Of a stretch of DNA of 64,000 bases, positions 45,701 through 57,423 are shown in pieces. Position 1 is the stretch's first letter. Every line of letters starts with the position of its first letter. The DNA is taken from the NCBI GenBank assembly GCA_021029095.1, contig JAJOHG010000017.1:434001-498000 (forward strand), written 5' to 3'. The notes under the pieces were generated by a model. It saw only the letters and a list, made by a program, of their open reading frames with translations. It was not told the DNA's origin and did not search any database. The position numbers were made by a program, and so were the translations under genes. This DNA is from Phellopilus nigrolimitatus (taxonomy: Eukaryota > Basidiomycota > Agaricomycetes > Hymenochaetales > Hymenochaetaceae).

Positions 45701-48253
45701 CGCTACGTATACAACAAGCACTGGAAGTGCATGAAGGCAAAATACATGAGCACGAAGAAAGGCCTGAAGAAGTCATTTTTCATCAAGATGACTGATATTC
45801 AAGCACGTAGTGTACCCTTGTCATTGAAGGGGAAGGATGTGCTGGGATCGGCGCGAACAGGAAGTGGGAAGACGCTTTCATTCTTGATACCCGTGCTGGA
45901 AATGCTGTACCGAAAAAAGTGGGGCCCACAGGATGGTCTAGGAGCATTAATCATATCACCTACCAGGGAGCTTGTGAGTTTTCTCTTTACTTTCACATGG
46001 GCCTCTCTAAATGCAATGAACAGGCGGTTCAAATTTTCGAAGTGCTACGGTCGATTGGCGGTTATCATTCATTCTCTGCGGGTCTCGTAATAGGTGGGAA
46101 GAACGTGAAGGATGAACGAGATCGTTTGAGCCGTATGAACATCCTTGTTGCGACGCCAGGGAGACTGCTACAACACATGGATCAGACATTCGGCTTTGAA
46201 TGTGACAGCCTGCAAATGCTTGGTACGGTGTCTTACTTAAACCTCTGGCTTACTGCTAAAGCTTCTATGATAGTGCTTGATGAAGCCGATAGGATTCTTG
46301 ACATGATGTTTTCACGCACATTGAATGCACTTCTTTCACATCTTCCGCGATCGCGTCAGAGTCTTCTATTCTCCGCGACGCAGACTGATTCCGTGAAGGA
46401 TCTTGCCCGTCTAAGCCTCAAAGAACCAGTCTACGTGGGCGTCAAGGAAGAAGGTTCGGAGACAGCTACTCCAAAATCTCTTGAGCAGCATTACGTCGTG
46501 TGTGAGCTCGATAAGAAACTCGATATTCTGTGGAGCTTCATCAAAAGCCATTTGCAGAGTAAACTCCTCGTGTTCCTGTCCAGTGGAAAACAGGTAATCC
46601 GATTCTGACTAGACTATACGTTGCGCTGGTGCTTACTTCGTAAATGATCTGCGTTAGGTCCGCTTCGTATATGAAACATCCTGTAAGCTACAACCAGGTA
46701 TGCCCCTCCTGCACCTACACGGCAAACAAAAACAGGCGACGAGACTCGCCACCTGTACGCGCTTCACGTCGACAAAGCACAGCGTGCTTTTTGCGACAGA
46801 CCTTGCGGCACTTCCCCGCGGTCGACTGGGTGCTACAAGTCGATGCACCCGAGGACGCTGATACGTATATCCACCGCGTCGGCCGTACCGCGCGCTATGA
46901 AAGCGCAGGCAAGAGTCTTCTTTTACTCTGCCCGAGCGAGGAGGAAGGCATGCTCTCGGCTCTTCAAAAGAAGGAGATCAACATTGCAAAAATCAAGATC
47001 AAAGGTAGCAAGACGCAAAGTATTGAGAAGCATCTTCAGAACTTGGCGTTTCAAGATCCTGAGATCAAGTATCTTGGTCAACGTGTATGTCGCTCGTTGT
47101 ACTTTTTTGATATACCTGATTTAAGAGCATCGCGTAGGCCTTCGTATCGTACATGCGGTCAGTGTACCTGCACAAGGATAAAACTATATTTTAGGTCGAC
47201 AAACTACCTGCAAGAGACTTTGCCACTTCCTTGGGTCTGCCGGGTGCACCGAAAATTAAATTTCTCGCAAAGGAAGCCGCGAAGAAAAAGAAAAATGCCT
47301 CTTACATTGTTGCGGAAGCACAGCGTGAAGCTGGGCTTCCTGAACAAATAGCGGAAAGTGGAGAAAGCGATGCCGATGAGATATCTTCGGATGAGGAGGG
47401 TGAGGAGGAAGGCAACAGCCAAGTAAGACTTACAACAGCTGGAACGGAAGAACCTCAGGCGAAGAAGGTACGTCTAACGAATTTTTCGCCGTGATGGTGA
47501 TACTGACTACTTTGTCTGCGAGCGCCATCCGCACAAAATATGATCGCATGTTCGAGCGTAAAAATCAAAACATCCTCTCCGAGCACTACACGAAGCTCAT
47601 CGACCATAGCGCGGACGACGTTGTTGGCGACGATGACGATGACGATTTCATTACGCTCAAGCGCGCGGACCACGGACTGCCAGACTCGTTGCCCATTTCC
47701 GAGATGCTTTCGAAGCGCAAGCAGAAGATGGGGCAGTCGAAAAAGGCGATGCTCAAGCACCATGGGCTTGGAGAGAAATTACTTTTCGACGACGAGGGGC
47801 GGGCGCATCAGCTGTACGAGATGCGTGAAGTAGACGAGGAGTTTGAAGGCAAGGACGTTTTACAGGAGGCGCGCGACTTTGCGGAAGGCGAGCGTGGGAA
47901 GCTCAAGGAGGCAGATGTGCAGGATAAGGAGGAGGCACGCGAGAAGAGGAAAGAGAAGAAGTGTAAGAGGAAGGATCGTGAGCGCGAAGTAAGTGGATGG
48001 TCCCCGCGACTGAACACGATGCTCAATAATATATTTCAGGAACATGACAGCGAGACCAAAGCTGGAATCCGATTTAGTCCTGGAATTGACGAGGGGCACG
48101 AAGTTCCGGACTTTGGCATGTTCCCTCACAGCGCCACGTTGTGGTAGAGCTTCGCGAGACAAGCTGGAACAGCAGATGAAACTGCGACAGAAAAAGAGGA
48201 CTGGTTTTCCGGACACGGAAGGGCGTACGGATCTTTGGGATGAGAGGAGTTGA
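45701..48253 (+). pseudogene. Captured DBP4-like DEAD-box helicase gene fragment
   Basis: From about 45750 the frame reads [20 protein letters not shown] (Q motif), [20 protein letters not shown] (Walker A), [10 protein letters not shown], then after a 50 nt intron [56 protein letters not shown] (DEAD), [20 protein letters not shown] and [17 protein letters not shown] follow. Later pieces include [34 protein letters not shown] with GRTARYE, and [20 protein letters not shown]. The C-terminal Dbp4 extension is present (YDRMFERKNQNILSEHYTKL, KRKQKMGQSKKAMLKHHGLG). The normal N-terminal tail is unrecognisable. The ARGLDF motif near 46800 is replaced by an in-gene deletion of about 11 bp that shifts the frame. 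It is a decayed copy of a ribosome-biogenesis helicase, with introns retained. Confidence 0.85.
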
Positions 48254-48299
48254 GTCGACCTGCTGGACCTGCGGACTGTCTGTACCTAACATCCGCGAA

Positions 48300-50940
48300 C
48301 AGACGTTAGTTTACGGAACACGATACGTGAAGGAAATGCGATTGGGACGTACAGGATTGGCAGAATGGCAAATTGCGACTCAATCGGACGGTCCACGGGC
48401 CGCGGTAGCTTATAGAAAATATGCATTGGGTCGTGAAGAAGATACGATCGCTGCTCGCAGTTGGCGCACCGAACGGAGCAATATGAAGAGCGAACAGCTC
48501 CAGTCAAGCCCCGCATCATTTTGAAAATATAGGGAAAACGCACTAAGCTATACGACTGGGTCTTCGTCGCAGGGCACGTCGCACATTGGAACCGCACGCC
48601 AACGTTGCTCTGGTTGCATCCCCTGCACGCGATGCGGTCGTCGAGCGCCTTGCGGTCACAGAGACCGCCGCGTGCATGTTTTGAGCCGGACCCGATGATG
48701 GTGACTGCGTCGGCCTCCCAAAGCGAGTCCGCGCGTACGCGTCTGCTGGGTGTGCGCTGTACGTACAGTGAGTCGCGACCGGTCCATAGCTGCCGCGCGC
48801 GTCTGCTCGCTGTCTGCACTTTGCTCGAATTTAAGGGGATGGGGATCTTCGGTAAGATGAGTTGGTCAGTTTGGTCAGAACTGTGTTTTTATCTGTCGAA
48901 GGGATTTACCTTGATCATAATGTGGGAGGTATTGTGACCACCATCATCAGCATCTAGGTTTCCAGGCAAGCCAGCAGCTTCGCAGTTCGAACATATATCC
49001 ACCGACTCGCAAATTGCGCAATGGAAGCGAGCGCCTACTATGTCCATAAGACAACTAACAGATTTTGTCAGCCTTGCTTTAGAGAAAATTAGCAGCAAAC
49101 TTACTGGGCACACTTAACATCTGGATGCGTTAGCGCTGTCACAGTCCAGGATTGTCAATATTTCTTTCATTTAGAGATACGAATGGCTTACATTCGTCCC
49201 CGAGCCCGTCATCATTCAGGTTATTTGTCAGCTCCAGGTCAGGCTCGCTTCGAGAACGGAGTGGCCGGTCGGGAACATCGAGGAAAGCGTGTGAAGGATG
49301 GATTTCGTGAACTTGGCTAGAAAAAAAGACAAGTTCAAGTACAGAGGGACATCATGATTGGCGGTGACACGGACCTGTAGCATGCGCGGCAGAGTACGAA
49401 GTTCTTGCACGATGCGCATTTGTAGCGCTGCGCTGTCAGAGAGGTGTTGCAGATCGTACACTCGCTTATGTTGTCTTGCTCTGCATTATCCGGACTACTC
49501 AGCATCCGCTAATATCGAGATCAAAAAGAGACGAGTCACGCACCGACGTCTTTCCACCCCGATGCGCTCCAAAGCTTCTCGAGGTACGCATGGCGGAAGT
49601 GGCCTTTCTGCCTCGGCGCCGTGCGCCGCAGCTGGCTCAGCGTGCGCTGGTCCTCCGGCGAGGCGGAGGTCGGTTCGTCGGGCGCTGCGCCGCCCGCCAG
49701 CGCATGCAGCACGCCGGCCGTCTCAAAGCAGCCCGGGCACAGCTCGTACCCGCCGTCGCCCGCGACCGTCGACGACGACGGCGCGGACGACGCGGAGGGC
49801 GCGGAGGGTGCGGAGGGGAGCGTGGGCAGCGGGCGCGGGCGCGCGGGAAACGGCTTACCGTTCGTGTGTGCGCGCGGCGGGTACGCGAGCGGGTCGAACA
49901 TCGACACGTCGACGACGTCGGCGCGCGCCTTGCCCTTTCCGTCCGCATAGCCGTTCGCATGCCCGTTCTCCCCGGCGCTCGCACGCGGGCGCGGCGTGCG
50001 CTCCCCGCACGTCGAGCACACGTAGCGGAATGCGTCGAGCAGGACGCCGCACGCGGAGCAGTCCGTGCATGCGGGCGGCACGAGCTGCCGGACCTCGGGT
50101 GGGGTGTCCGCGGTGCGTGGAAGAGGGTCGGAGGTCGACGAGGACGCGGATTGGCGATTCGACGACGAGGAGGGGGAGGGGTAGTCGGACGAGCCAGACT
50201 TGGACTGGGCCTGAGACGCAAGCCAGTGTAACTTCGGATCGCGCCAGTCCGCGACGCGGTGACTGCCGTGCTCGCCGATGCTGACGTCATCGTGAGCGGC
50301 TGACGCGGACGCGGCGGACGACGAGCTCCCGGAGGTGTATGTATAGTAATAGCGGCCGTTGTCCTGCTGAAGTGCGAGGTCGCCGTCAAACGGGCTCTGC
50401 GAATCGATATCGTCGCCGCTCAGCGCGAGCGAGGAGCCACCGGAGACGACAGACTCGGGCGTCATGATGCCGTTGATAGTGCGCGACGTCTGGTCGTGCA
50501 GCCATTGTGTATTTCGCTCGATGGACTTGGAGGATTCGACAACTTCAGCCGCTCGAAAACTGCAGAAGGATCCGCGGGGTACCGCTCTTTTTTCTACATG
50601 TTAGAACAGAACAAAACAAAGCAGAAAACGAAACAGAGATTTGGACACCAAGGACGTACCATCGAACGCGCTTGCATGAGACTCAGACTCCAAGCCGTAC
50701 AAGGTGTGGAAGTCCTGCATTGTCGACCCGCTCCCGCCGTTCATGACTGTCTTCGTTTTTTGCACGAGTAGCATGGTGTCCCTCGAGCTAACAGTGACGC
50801 TATCATCCTCGGGCTCGGTGTGCGCCGCCAATCCGAACGAAAGAGACAGCGAAGAGCCGCTGCTATTGCGGTTCTTGTATTCGTCCAAGCTCACGAGCGA
50901 CGAGGTGTCGGACAAACTTAGGCCGTCGTAGTCGACGCAT
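48300..50940 (-). pseudogene. Captured NBR1-like ZZ zinc-finger gene fragment
   Basis: The minus-strand frames begin near 50935 (LSLSDTSSLVSLDEYKNR) without a convincing start codon or PB1 domain. They continue TMQDFHTLYGLESESHASAF and the long exon 50465-49546 with CSACGVLLDAFRYVCSTCGE. Further ZZ fingers follow: CTICNTSLTAQRYKCASCKN, then CLMDIVGARFHCAICESVDI with CSNCEAAGLPG and HNTSHIMIK. A fourth is CRGCNQSNVGVRFQCATCP. Last comes CANCEQRSYLLHDPMHIFYK with LPRPVDRPIES. Ordered ZZ fingers before this H-D-P-M-H-x-F-x-K-L-P-R-P motif fit fungal NBR1-type autophagy receptors. The C-terminal FW domain is missing: the sequence runs out near 48300, about 50 bp from the helicase fragment's end. 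The remaining frame is mostly intact. Confidence 0.75.
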
Positions 50941-51179
50941 GCGCAGCGTTATGCGCCTGCTTCCAAAGCTGCGTCCGGACATGATGGACTGTGCAGACGA
51001 GACGGGGAGATTGTTTCGAAACCTCAGGAGCTGGGTTGGACGAGAGCGTGGGAACGAGGGCGAGTGTCCGCCCGATATCGCGTAACAGGACGAAGCAGAA
51101 CGTCGATCACAGTTTGCGGCTGTGTTACTACTAGTTATTAAATTATAGTTTTTTTGTCGGATGATCTCGGATTTGAGGC

Positions 51180-51579
51180 ATTCACCACTCATCGGTGAAT
51201 GGTGAACACCAGTCAAGTCCATTCACCGATCATTGTTCATTTATGAGGCTTTTTATTAGACTTGAATAGATAGAATTTCACGGTTCATCGATGACTGGTG
51301 AACACTCAAGTCGAAGCACGACGTTCATTGATGATCACTGATGAACAATGAACCCAAGTCCCCATTCATTAATGATCACTAGTGATCACTAGTGAACGAT
51401 GAAAACCAAGTGCCCATTCATCGACGATCACTAGTGATCACTAGTGATCATCGATGAATAGCTCTTAGACTTGGTTCTCACCAGTGATCACTAGTGATCA
51501 CTAGTGATCATTGATGATCATCGATGATCATCACTATCTCAAGTCTAAGTCCACTATTTTGTCCAGTAATGACCGTCAA
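51180..51579 (-). repeat. Right terminal inverted repeat with palindromic array
   Basis: This is the reverse-complement partner of 45072-45440. Read inward from 51579 on the minus strand it gives TTGACGGTC, CTGGACAAAA, GTGGACTTAGACTTG and then the CGATGATCATC and TGATCACTAGTGATCA units. The inner part adds diverged units with TTCATTGATGATCACTGATG and TTCACCAGTCATCG. It is slightly longer than the left end. Confidence 0.85.
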
Positions 51580-51587
51580 AGTAGGAT
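51580..51587. repeat. Right target-site duplication (AGTAGGAT)
   Basis: An exact copy of the left 8 bp duplication at 45064-45071, immediately after the right inverted repeat. Confidence 0.88.
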
Positions 51588-51640
51588 GCCATACTTTTCT
51601 GTCTTTTTAACTTGCGCTTAAAGTACAAAAATTGTTCCAG

Positions 51641-52185
51641 AGCAGAAATATGTGGGTGGCTGTAATAAAAAATTATGGATGGACGCGACCTTTGCGAGCA
51701 TACTTGCGGTTTCGACGTACTCTCGCAGATCCCACCAAGGATGAAGTGGAGGAAATGGCACAAGAGATGAGGACCAAAAAGTCTCTTGAAGACGTTACCA
51801 GCGCCGAGATAGAGGATGCCTTTATAACCGGTTCTTTGGTGAGCTTTTTGACAATTGTCGGAACGTAAATTGAGTTACGGAAATATAGAAAATCTGCGCG
51901 CGAGGAATGCAGTGTGTTTATTACGACGAGGCTTTCCAGCGGGATTTGATCAAAAATTTTGGAAATTGGACTCGAAAGCGGAAGTCGGAAAACAAAGTGA
52001 AAGACCAGTCTATGGAGAGGGTGGTACACGAAAACTCGAGTATGGTCGAAAAAGAAACGGTCGAGACTGGTGTGGACTTACGAAACTCGAAACGACGAAG
52101 GATCGATGACTCGGAGTCAGAACCTGGTGCTAGTGAAGATAGTGAGGTTATGAACATTGATAATCTTAGCGAGATAAGGGAATAA
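51641..52185 (+). pseudogene. DUF6697-type gene, 3' part, beyond the transposon
   Basis: After the acceptor TTGTTCCAG the exon reads SRNMWVAVIKNYGWTRPLRA and YLRFRRTLADPTKDEVEEM, directly continuing the 5' part (EFCQQTQA at 45064). After a second intron (about 51840-51889) come KICARGMQCVYYDEAFQRDL and IKNFGNWTRKRKSEN, the usual DUF6697 C-terminus with the C-x-x-Y-D-E-x-F-Q-R block. A Glu/Ser-rich tail ends NIDNLSEIRE. The frame is intact here. Whether a 6.57 kb intron can be spliced decides if the protein is still made. The only ATG nearby would be internal, so this part is unlikely to be an independent gene. Confidence 0.75.
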
Positions 52186-52457
52186 TTTGAGTTGTACACA
52201 ATTTGATCGTTTAGGACGTGTATATAGGACAGCAGTACAACTAGTTGCAATGTGTGATACTCTGGATGAATGTCAGTGACAATGTTTGGCAGAATTCATG
52301 ACCGCCAGACCAGAAAGCCGCCACATATTTGCCGATTTGAGACAAACTTCCAAATCAAGCTAATGTTGCCATGCTTAGAAATAGAACGACCGAACAGACG
52401 CGTCGATGTCATCGTCAAGCTGCTCTTGAAAACAGAAAACTTCGGCTTTCGTCATCC

Positions 52458-55400
52458 ATGGAACAGAACGACCTTGATAGACTTGTAACCCAGTGTAAAG
52501 TGAATGGTACGCCTAGTGACGCGTTCTCCAGACTCGCCCTCACTTCGGGAGCAATTGTCTAGATGTAGATGCGAAGGTCGACGCGGTCTCCAAGTTGCAA
52601 CAGGCATTCGAAGCAGGAGTGGAGGTGAGAGACAAGTGGAAATATGGGATGCATGTTGATTTACATGTACTACTCTATAGTTGACCGAAACCGAAGGACT
52701 CATCGACGCGCTGAAGACGTGTCTACGCGCATCCAACCAGCATTTGACTACGGCCACGCTCGCTGCACTTCCACCCTTTTTCCCTTTACTTACGACTGGA
52801 AAACGCGATATTACGAATGCTACTGTTGATGCCTCTTCTCTTCGTCACGTCCTGACCGCGTTTCTTCCTGCTGGCGGTCTCATTGAACGACTCGGGGACA
52901 ATCGCGAGAAGTCACGCGAGAAGGCGCGTGAGTCGATGGTTGTGTTAGGTGGCCTGGCACTGCGGTGTGGGACATCTTCGCTACACACGTCGGTCAGAGG
53001 AAGAGATACTGGGAAAGGCTCTGAGACGCCCTTAATGATCTGGGAGCGCTTCATGCGTGAGAATGGCCTTCAGAGCAAAGTGTGGAGGGTTCGCGAGCAG
53101 GTGAAGAAACTTTGATTTTGCCGCGCATCGTACTCCATTCTGACAGCATTTTACCAGGCCTTGCTCACGCTCGTCAACGTTCGCCGCCATCATCCGATGC
53201 TCCCTCTTAAACCGTACCTTCCTCACCTCGTTGAACTTCTTGAAGACACAGACGGCACCGTACGCGAATGCGCGCGTCAATCAATTGTCGAGCTTTTTAC
53301 TGGACCGACAGTCACTGACGGCGCTCGCGCAGATCTAAAAAAGGAAATGTCAAGAAAGAACGTGCGCAAGACAATCGTCGACTCGGTTCTGCAAAAGCTC
53401 ATGTCAGGCGGGCCTGGTTCGGGTTCGGGGTTAGGCAGCGCTGGGCACAGTGAAGCCGGTTCAGAAAACGGAGAGGCACCGTCAAAAAAGGATTATATTC
53501 CTCCAAGTTTGAGGCTTGCTGGAAGACAACCGACAACTTCGTCAATACAGACCACGCTGAGCAGATCAATCAGTACTTCGACAAGTTTGGGGGATACAAA
53601 CAGTCGACCAGGAAGTCGTCTTGGAGGTGAAGCACCTATCACGCCAACAACAGAATCTGGTGAAGTGGCTTCTGTATATGTGAGTGCATGCTTGACATTA
53701 CTGGGATTCTCTATTGTATCGACTGAACCCCGTTAGATTGCATCTGTCAGAGATCTTGAAAACGAGTTTGGGCAAATGCTCAAGTACTTCGACGTTCGTT
53801 ATCCTTTGTTTTATTTTCCTTTTTATGAATTGATTTTGAATATAATCGACAGGGGAGGGAGACAGAGCATAACTGGGCTGCCCGTGAACGATCTATTACT
53901 CGAATTAGGGGCATGCTTAAGGGTGACGCACATGTTCGCTTTGCTGACACATTCCTGGCTGGCTTGAAAGGTGGGATTATAGATGCATCATTCAAAACAG
54001 TATGTTAAGTGCTTGCCGGAGTTCTGCTCGATATTCTGACTGCCATCTAGCTTGTCAGTCTCAGAACAACTGTTTCTGTCAACACGTGCCATTTTTATTC
54101 CGAATTGGCGATTGCACTTGGACCAGTTATTGACAGTCTATGCGAGGCCATGCTGTCCCGTTTAATAAGCATGTCCTCACTCACGAAGAAAATTGTTGCT
54201 ACGCTAACTCAGCAAGTCGTCGACACTATCATCACCAATACTTCGCCGCAGCCGAAAATGTATCTGAATCTTCTATGGCACGCTTTACAGGACAAGAACG
54301 TTTCTACTCGCCAGTACTGTATTGATCACATCAAAGTGTTTCTAGATGTGCATGGTCAGCGGACAAAAGGTACTGTGGAGGCGACCGGCTCCCTCGAGCT
54401 ACTGGAGAAGAGCATTAAAAAGGCACTTGGAGATCATAATCCTGGGGTTCGTGAAAGCGCACGTTCTACTTTCTGGCTTTTTGAAGGCATCTGGAAGGAA
54501 AGAGGTTCTGTAATTATGGACGCTCTGGACGGGACCGCTAAGAAACAGCTGGAAAAGGCTTGTCCAGACCCAGGGAAGACTGCCGCACCAGCTACTCCCA
54601 AAGCGAAGAAGAGTAGTGTCGCTGCTGCCATCGCTGCAAGTCGCGCCAAAGCGAAGGCAATCGCCACTGCCCCTCCAACGTTGAGGCACCAAGCAACGTC
54701 AACCTCGCAAATTCTTCAAGCATCTACTACATCCCCCACCCAACGACCGCCTTCCCGGTCATCTATATCCACCTCGCCAAAAGGTGGCTTATCTACTATG
54801 CGCAGATCTCCTTCTCTTTCTCGCCCGTCGTCTCCGGCATCGCCGCCTGCTCGTAGGATAGCATCTTTCTCTCCTACATCAAGCTATTCGGCCGTTTCAC
54901 CGTCTCTTCAAGTGCATAGCCGGATGCATTCGATAGAGTCTCCGCCGTCCCCTACAGCTACGCATAGAAGATTTGCTTCCCACCAGATTAACCCTTCGTC
55001 GTCGCCTCCCGGAATACGACATACGGGAGAAGAGACATATGTGCCTACATCGAATCGGGAGAGTTCCGACGCCGCCGTCACGATTTCGTTGCCGCCGTCA
55101 CCTCCCCGGCACGACAAAGGGAGGATGTCTTCTCCAACCCGTATACCCTCGCCGACTCGAAGGCCAGATATTCGCTCTTCTCTCATTTCGTTGAGCACTC
55201 AAGAAGCATTTTTCCTGCAAAAGCATGGCACGGATGACTCTTTGTTACTGGCTCAGACAATACCGCTACCCGACGACAGTGAATCCGAAGATGACTCGCA
55301 TATGCTTTCGTTCTCGGCACCTTATGAAAAGTACCATCGGTCACTGCCGAAGACGAACACTTCGAGCTTTTCAGCTAGCTCACCACCGTCGAATGCACCA

Positions 55401-56894
55401 GAGCCTATAATTGAAGATGCCCTGCGCGCAAGAGCGGAGCAAGCCGAGAGCGCTGCTGAGCGTTTGCTGGAACTCGTTGAACCAGATGACGATACAACTA
55501 TTTCCCCCATTCCTCCTTCGCTTTTGCCCTCAAATGGCGCGACTCAGAAGCCCCCAAAGTCTTCCACGGTCCTGAAGTCAAGGACTAATGAAATACTTCC
55601 GACCACGCCTGTCAACAAGAAATCATCTATACTTCGTCAGGCGGCGCTTTTCAAGGACAGCCCTGCCTACAAGGGCTCTTCTCTTCTAGATGTATTGCGA
55701 GAGCGAAAGCATGAAACTGGATGGTGGCTAAAGCGCATATCGCGTAAGCTTTGCTTTTTTGTTTTCAAGTATCTGTTAACGTAGGTCGTAGTAATTGACA
55801 AGGGCAGTCCTCTGAGGGACACTGATCACGCCACTCAGCTCACGGAGCTGAGATATATCATTTCTTCTATGGAGGCTGGAACAGCAGATATAGGCATTTT
55901 GAAGAAGCTTGCACTTTTGTCCCTGAACAATCCCGTTAATGATGATCTGTCGGAATTGGACACCTCTTTCTCATTTCCCAGCAGTCCTTCGCCTTTGGTT
56001 GGAAGGTTCTCCAAGATTGGTGCGGAAAAGACGCTTTGGGATAAAGAAAAGATCTTCGATCGAATGTTTGATGCTTTGATGAAGTTCCTCACCATCGAAA
56101 AGGTTTATTCCTACTTTTTACCATCAAGCGTGACCTAACACGTTATTTTCAGAGTGAAGAGGAAATTGAATACGGCCTTATTGCTCTTTGGGAGATTCTT
56201 GACAATCAGGCTTCTCTTGCTGAAGGGCGAGAGGCCGATGTTTTCACACATTTGTTGCAGATCAGATTTTGCAATAAAACTAACGTTCGTATTACTGTTG
56301 CGCATACTTCTTTTAGTACAAATTAATGTTCATTCATACAGGTGCTGGAGGCTTCGAATACCATTCGAGACGCCCTTGTTTCCCGTACCGAGCCAGTCTA
56401 TGGGCTCACCACACTACATGCCAGCCTCCGTTCTTTCCTTGTTGAATCTTTACCCGAGACTGGGACGCAAGACGCTAAATCAGCCTCCTACGCGTTTGGC
56501 TTGATTGCCTTCGGAAAGTTCATTCTGCGTTTGCCTGCAGAAATATTGGAAGAAGAGCTTCCAAGGCTAAAAGCCACCCTGACGACGGTGAGTAGCCTGA
56601 ACTATCTGTCGTACTGCAGCATTAACTCGTCCTCAGGCATTGAGTGACCCTTCTTCGCTTGTCGTACGCGAGTCTGCGGCAACATGTATCATTGCTTCAC
56701 AGCTCGTCCTGCGCGATGAAACGCACCTCTTCACCCTTCTTGACGGCTTGTCGGATGAAAAGAAGAACCTCCTTACATATCTATTCGACAAGCACGGTGC
56801 AAGGGGAAGCAAGGAGGCGGGTGCCGCCGAAAGACTTGAGAAGGAAATGCGCAGGCTGGATGGGAGAACGAATACGCCTCCTCGTCCGAAGTGA
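52458..56894 (+). CDS. CLASP-family microtubule-associated protein (Stu1/Peg1/Cls1)
   Basis: CLASPs bind microtubule plus ends and lattice and rescue growth through TOG domains. [18 protein letters not shown] spans the first intron. [20 protein letters not shown] opens TOG-like repeats: [60 protein letters not shown] and [20 protein letters not shown]. After a Ser-rich linker the second TOG set includes [60 protein letters not shown] and [21 protein letters not shown] long Ser/Pro/Arg-rich basic region (about 54590-55750) is the microtubule-binding segment, and C-terminal HEAT helices ([30 protein letters not shown]) end [13 protein letters not shown]. About ten introns are spliced in frame. 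Confidence 0.88.
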
Positions 56895-57423
56895 TGGTTC
56901 GTTGGTGCCTGTAGCTTGTGTGATCACTAACAGTCATTGTGTATGCCATTGTGTATACCATCTTCCCTCTATATATATTTCTAACGTCGTATGCGTACGC
57001 TAATCTGACAGGGTAGCTAGTCTGGAATAACATGTTCAAGTACGTGTATAGTCGACAATCATTTTTGTAATTGAAGAAAACTCGATTCGCCTGGATGACT
57101 GACAAGTTCGAAGCGGAAAGGCATAACAAGGGTTTGTCTCTAGCAGGACTCTGACTGTCACAAAGTAATACAACACCCCTGTCGCAATTCCAGCGAACTA
57201 CGAAGAAAAGTCATGACACGAATAAGCTCGGAAGATTTGAGCTCTGAGAAGCTTGTCGTTATCAGTGTCTAACTAGAAACGAATTAAAGAGGGAGGGCAG
57301 GCGATTTTAGAAACAGTGCAATGTGAAAAGAGACAACTGACGGCCGGGACTCCGAAGCACTCATTCGATAAGAAGTTATATCGCCGTTCGTCTACAGCAG
57401 CTCCCGAGGAGCAAAATCAGCGT
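56895..57423. other. Intergenic region downstream of the CLASP gene, no gene seen
   Basis: AT-rich, with a likely 3' UTR of the CLASP gene. No conserved frame or RNA gene was found. Confidence 0.5.

Larger units (their letters stand above)
45072..51579. mobile_element. 6.5 kb non-autonomous TIR DNA transposon carrying two captured gene fragments
   Basis: The ends read ATGACGGTCGCTATCGGACA on the left and, reverse-complemented, TTGACGGTCATTACTGGACA on the right. Homology continues through GGACTT and GACTTG blocks into palindromic TGATCACTAGTGATCA arrays of about 370-400 bp at each end. A perfect 8 bp duplication flanks it. No transposase-like frame was found between the arrays. Instead the interior holds a DBP4-like helicase fragment (plus) and an NBR1-like ZZ fragment (minus), tail to tail with retained introns. 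Removing the element with one duplication leaves a 60 nt GT-AG intron in a DUF6697 gene. An 8 bp duplication fits hAT, P and KDZ-type elements among others; the terminal bases do not let me choose a superfamily. Confidence 0.88.

Noticed and set aside
45701..48253. Functional single-copy DBP4 host gene
   Set aside because: The N-terminus is unrecognisable, the ARGLD motif is lost with a frameshift, and it lies inside an element with target duplications.
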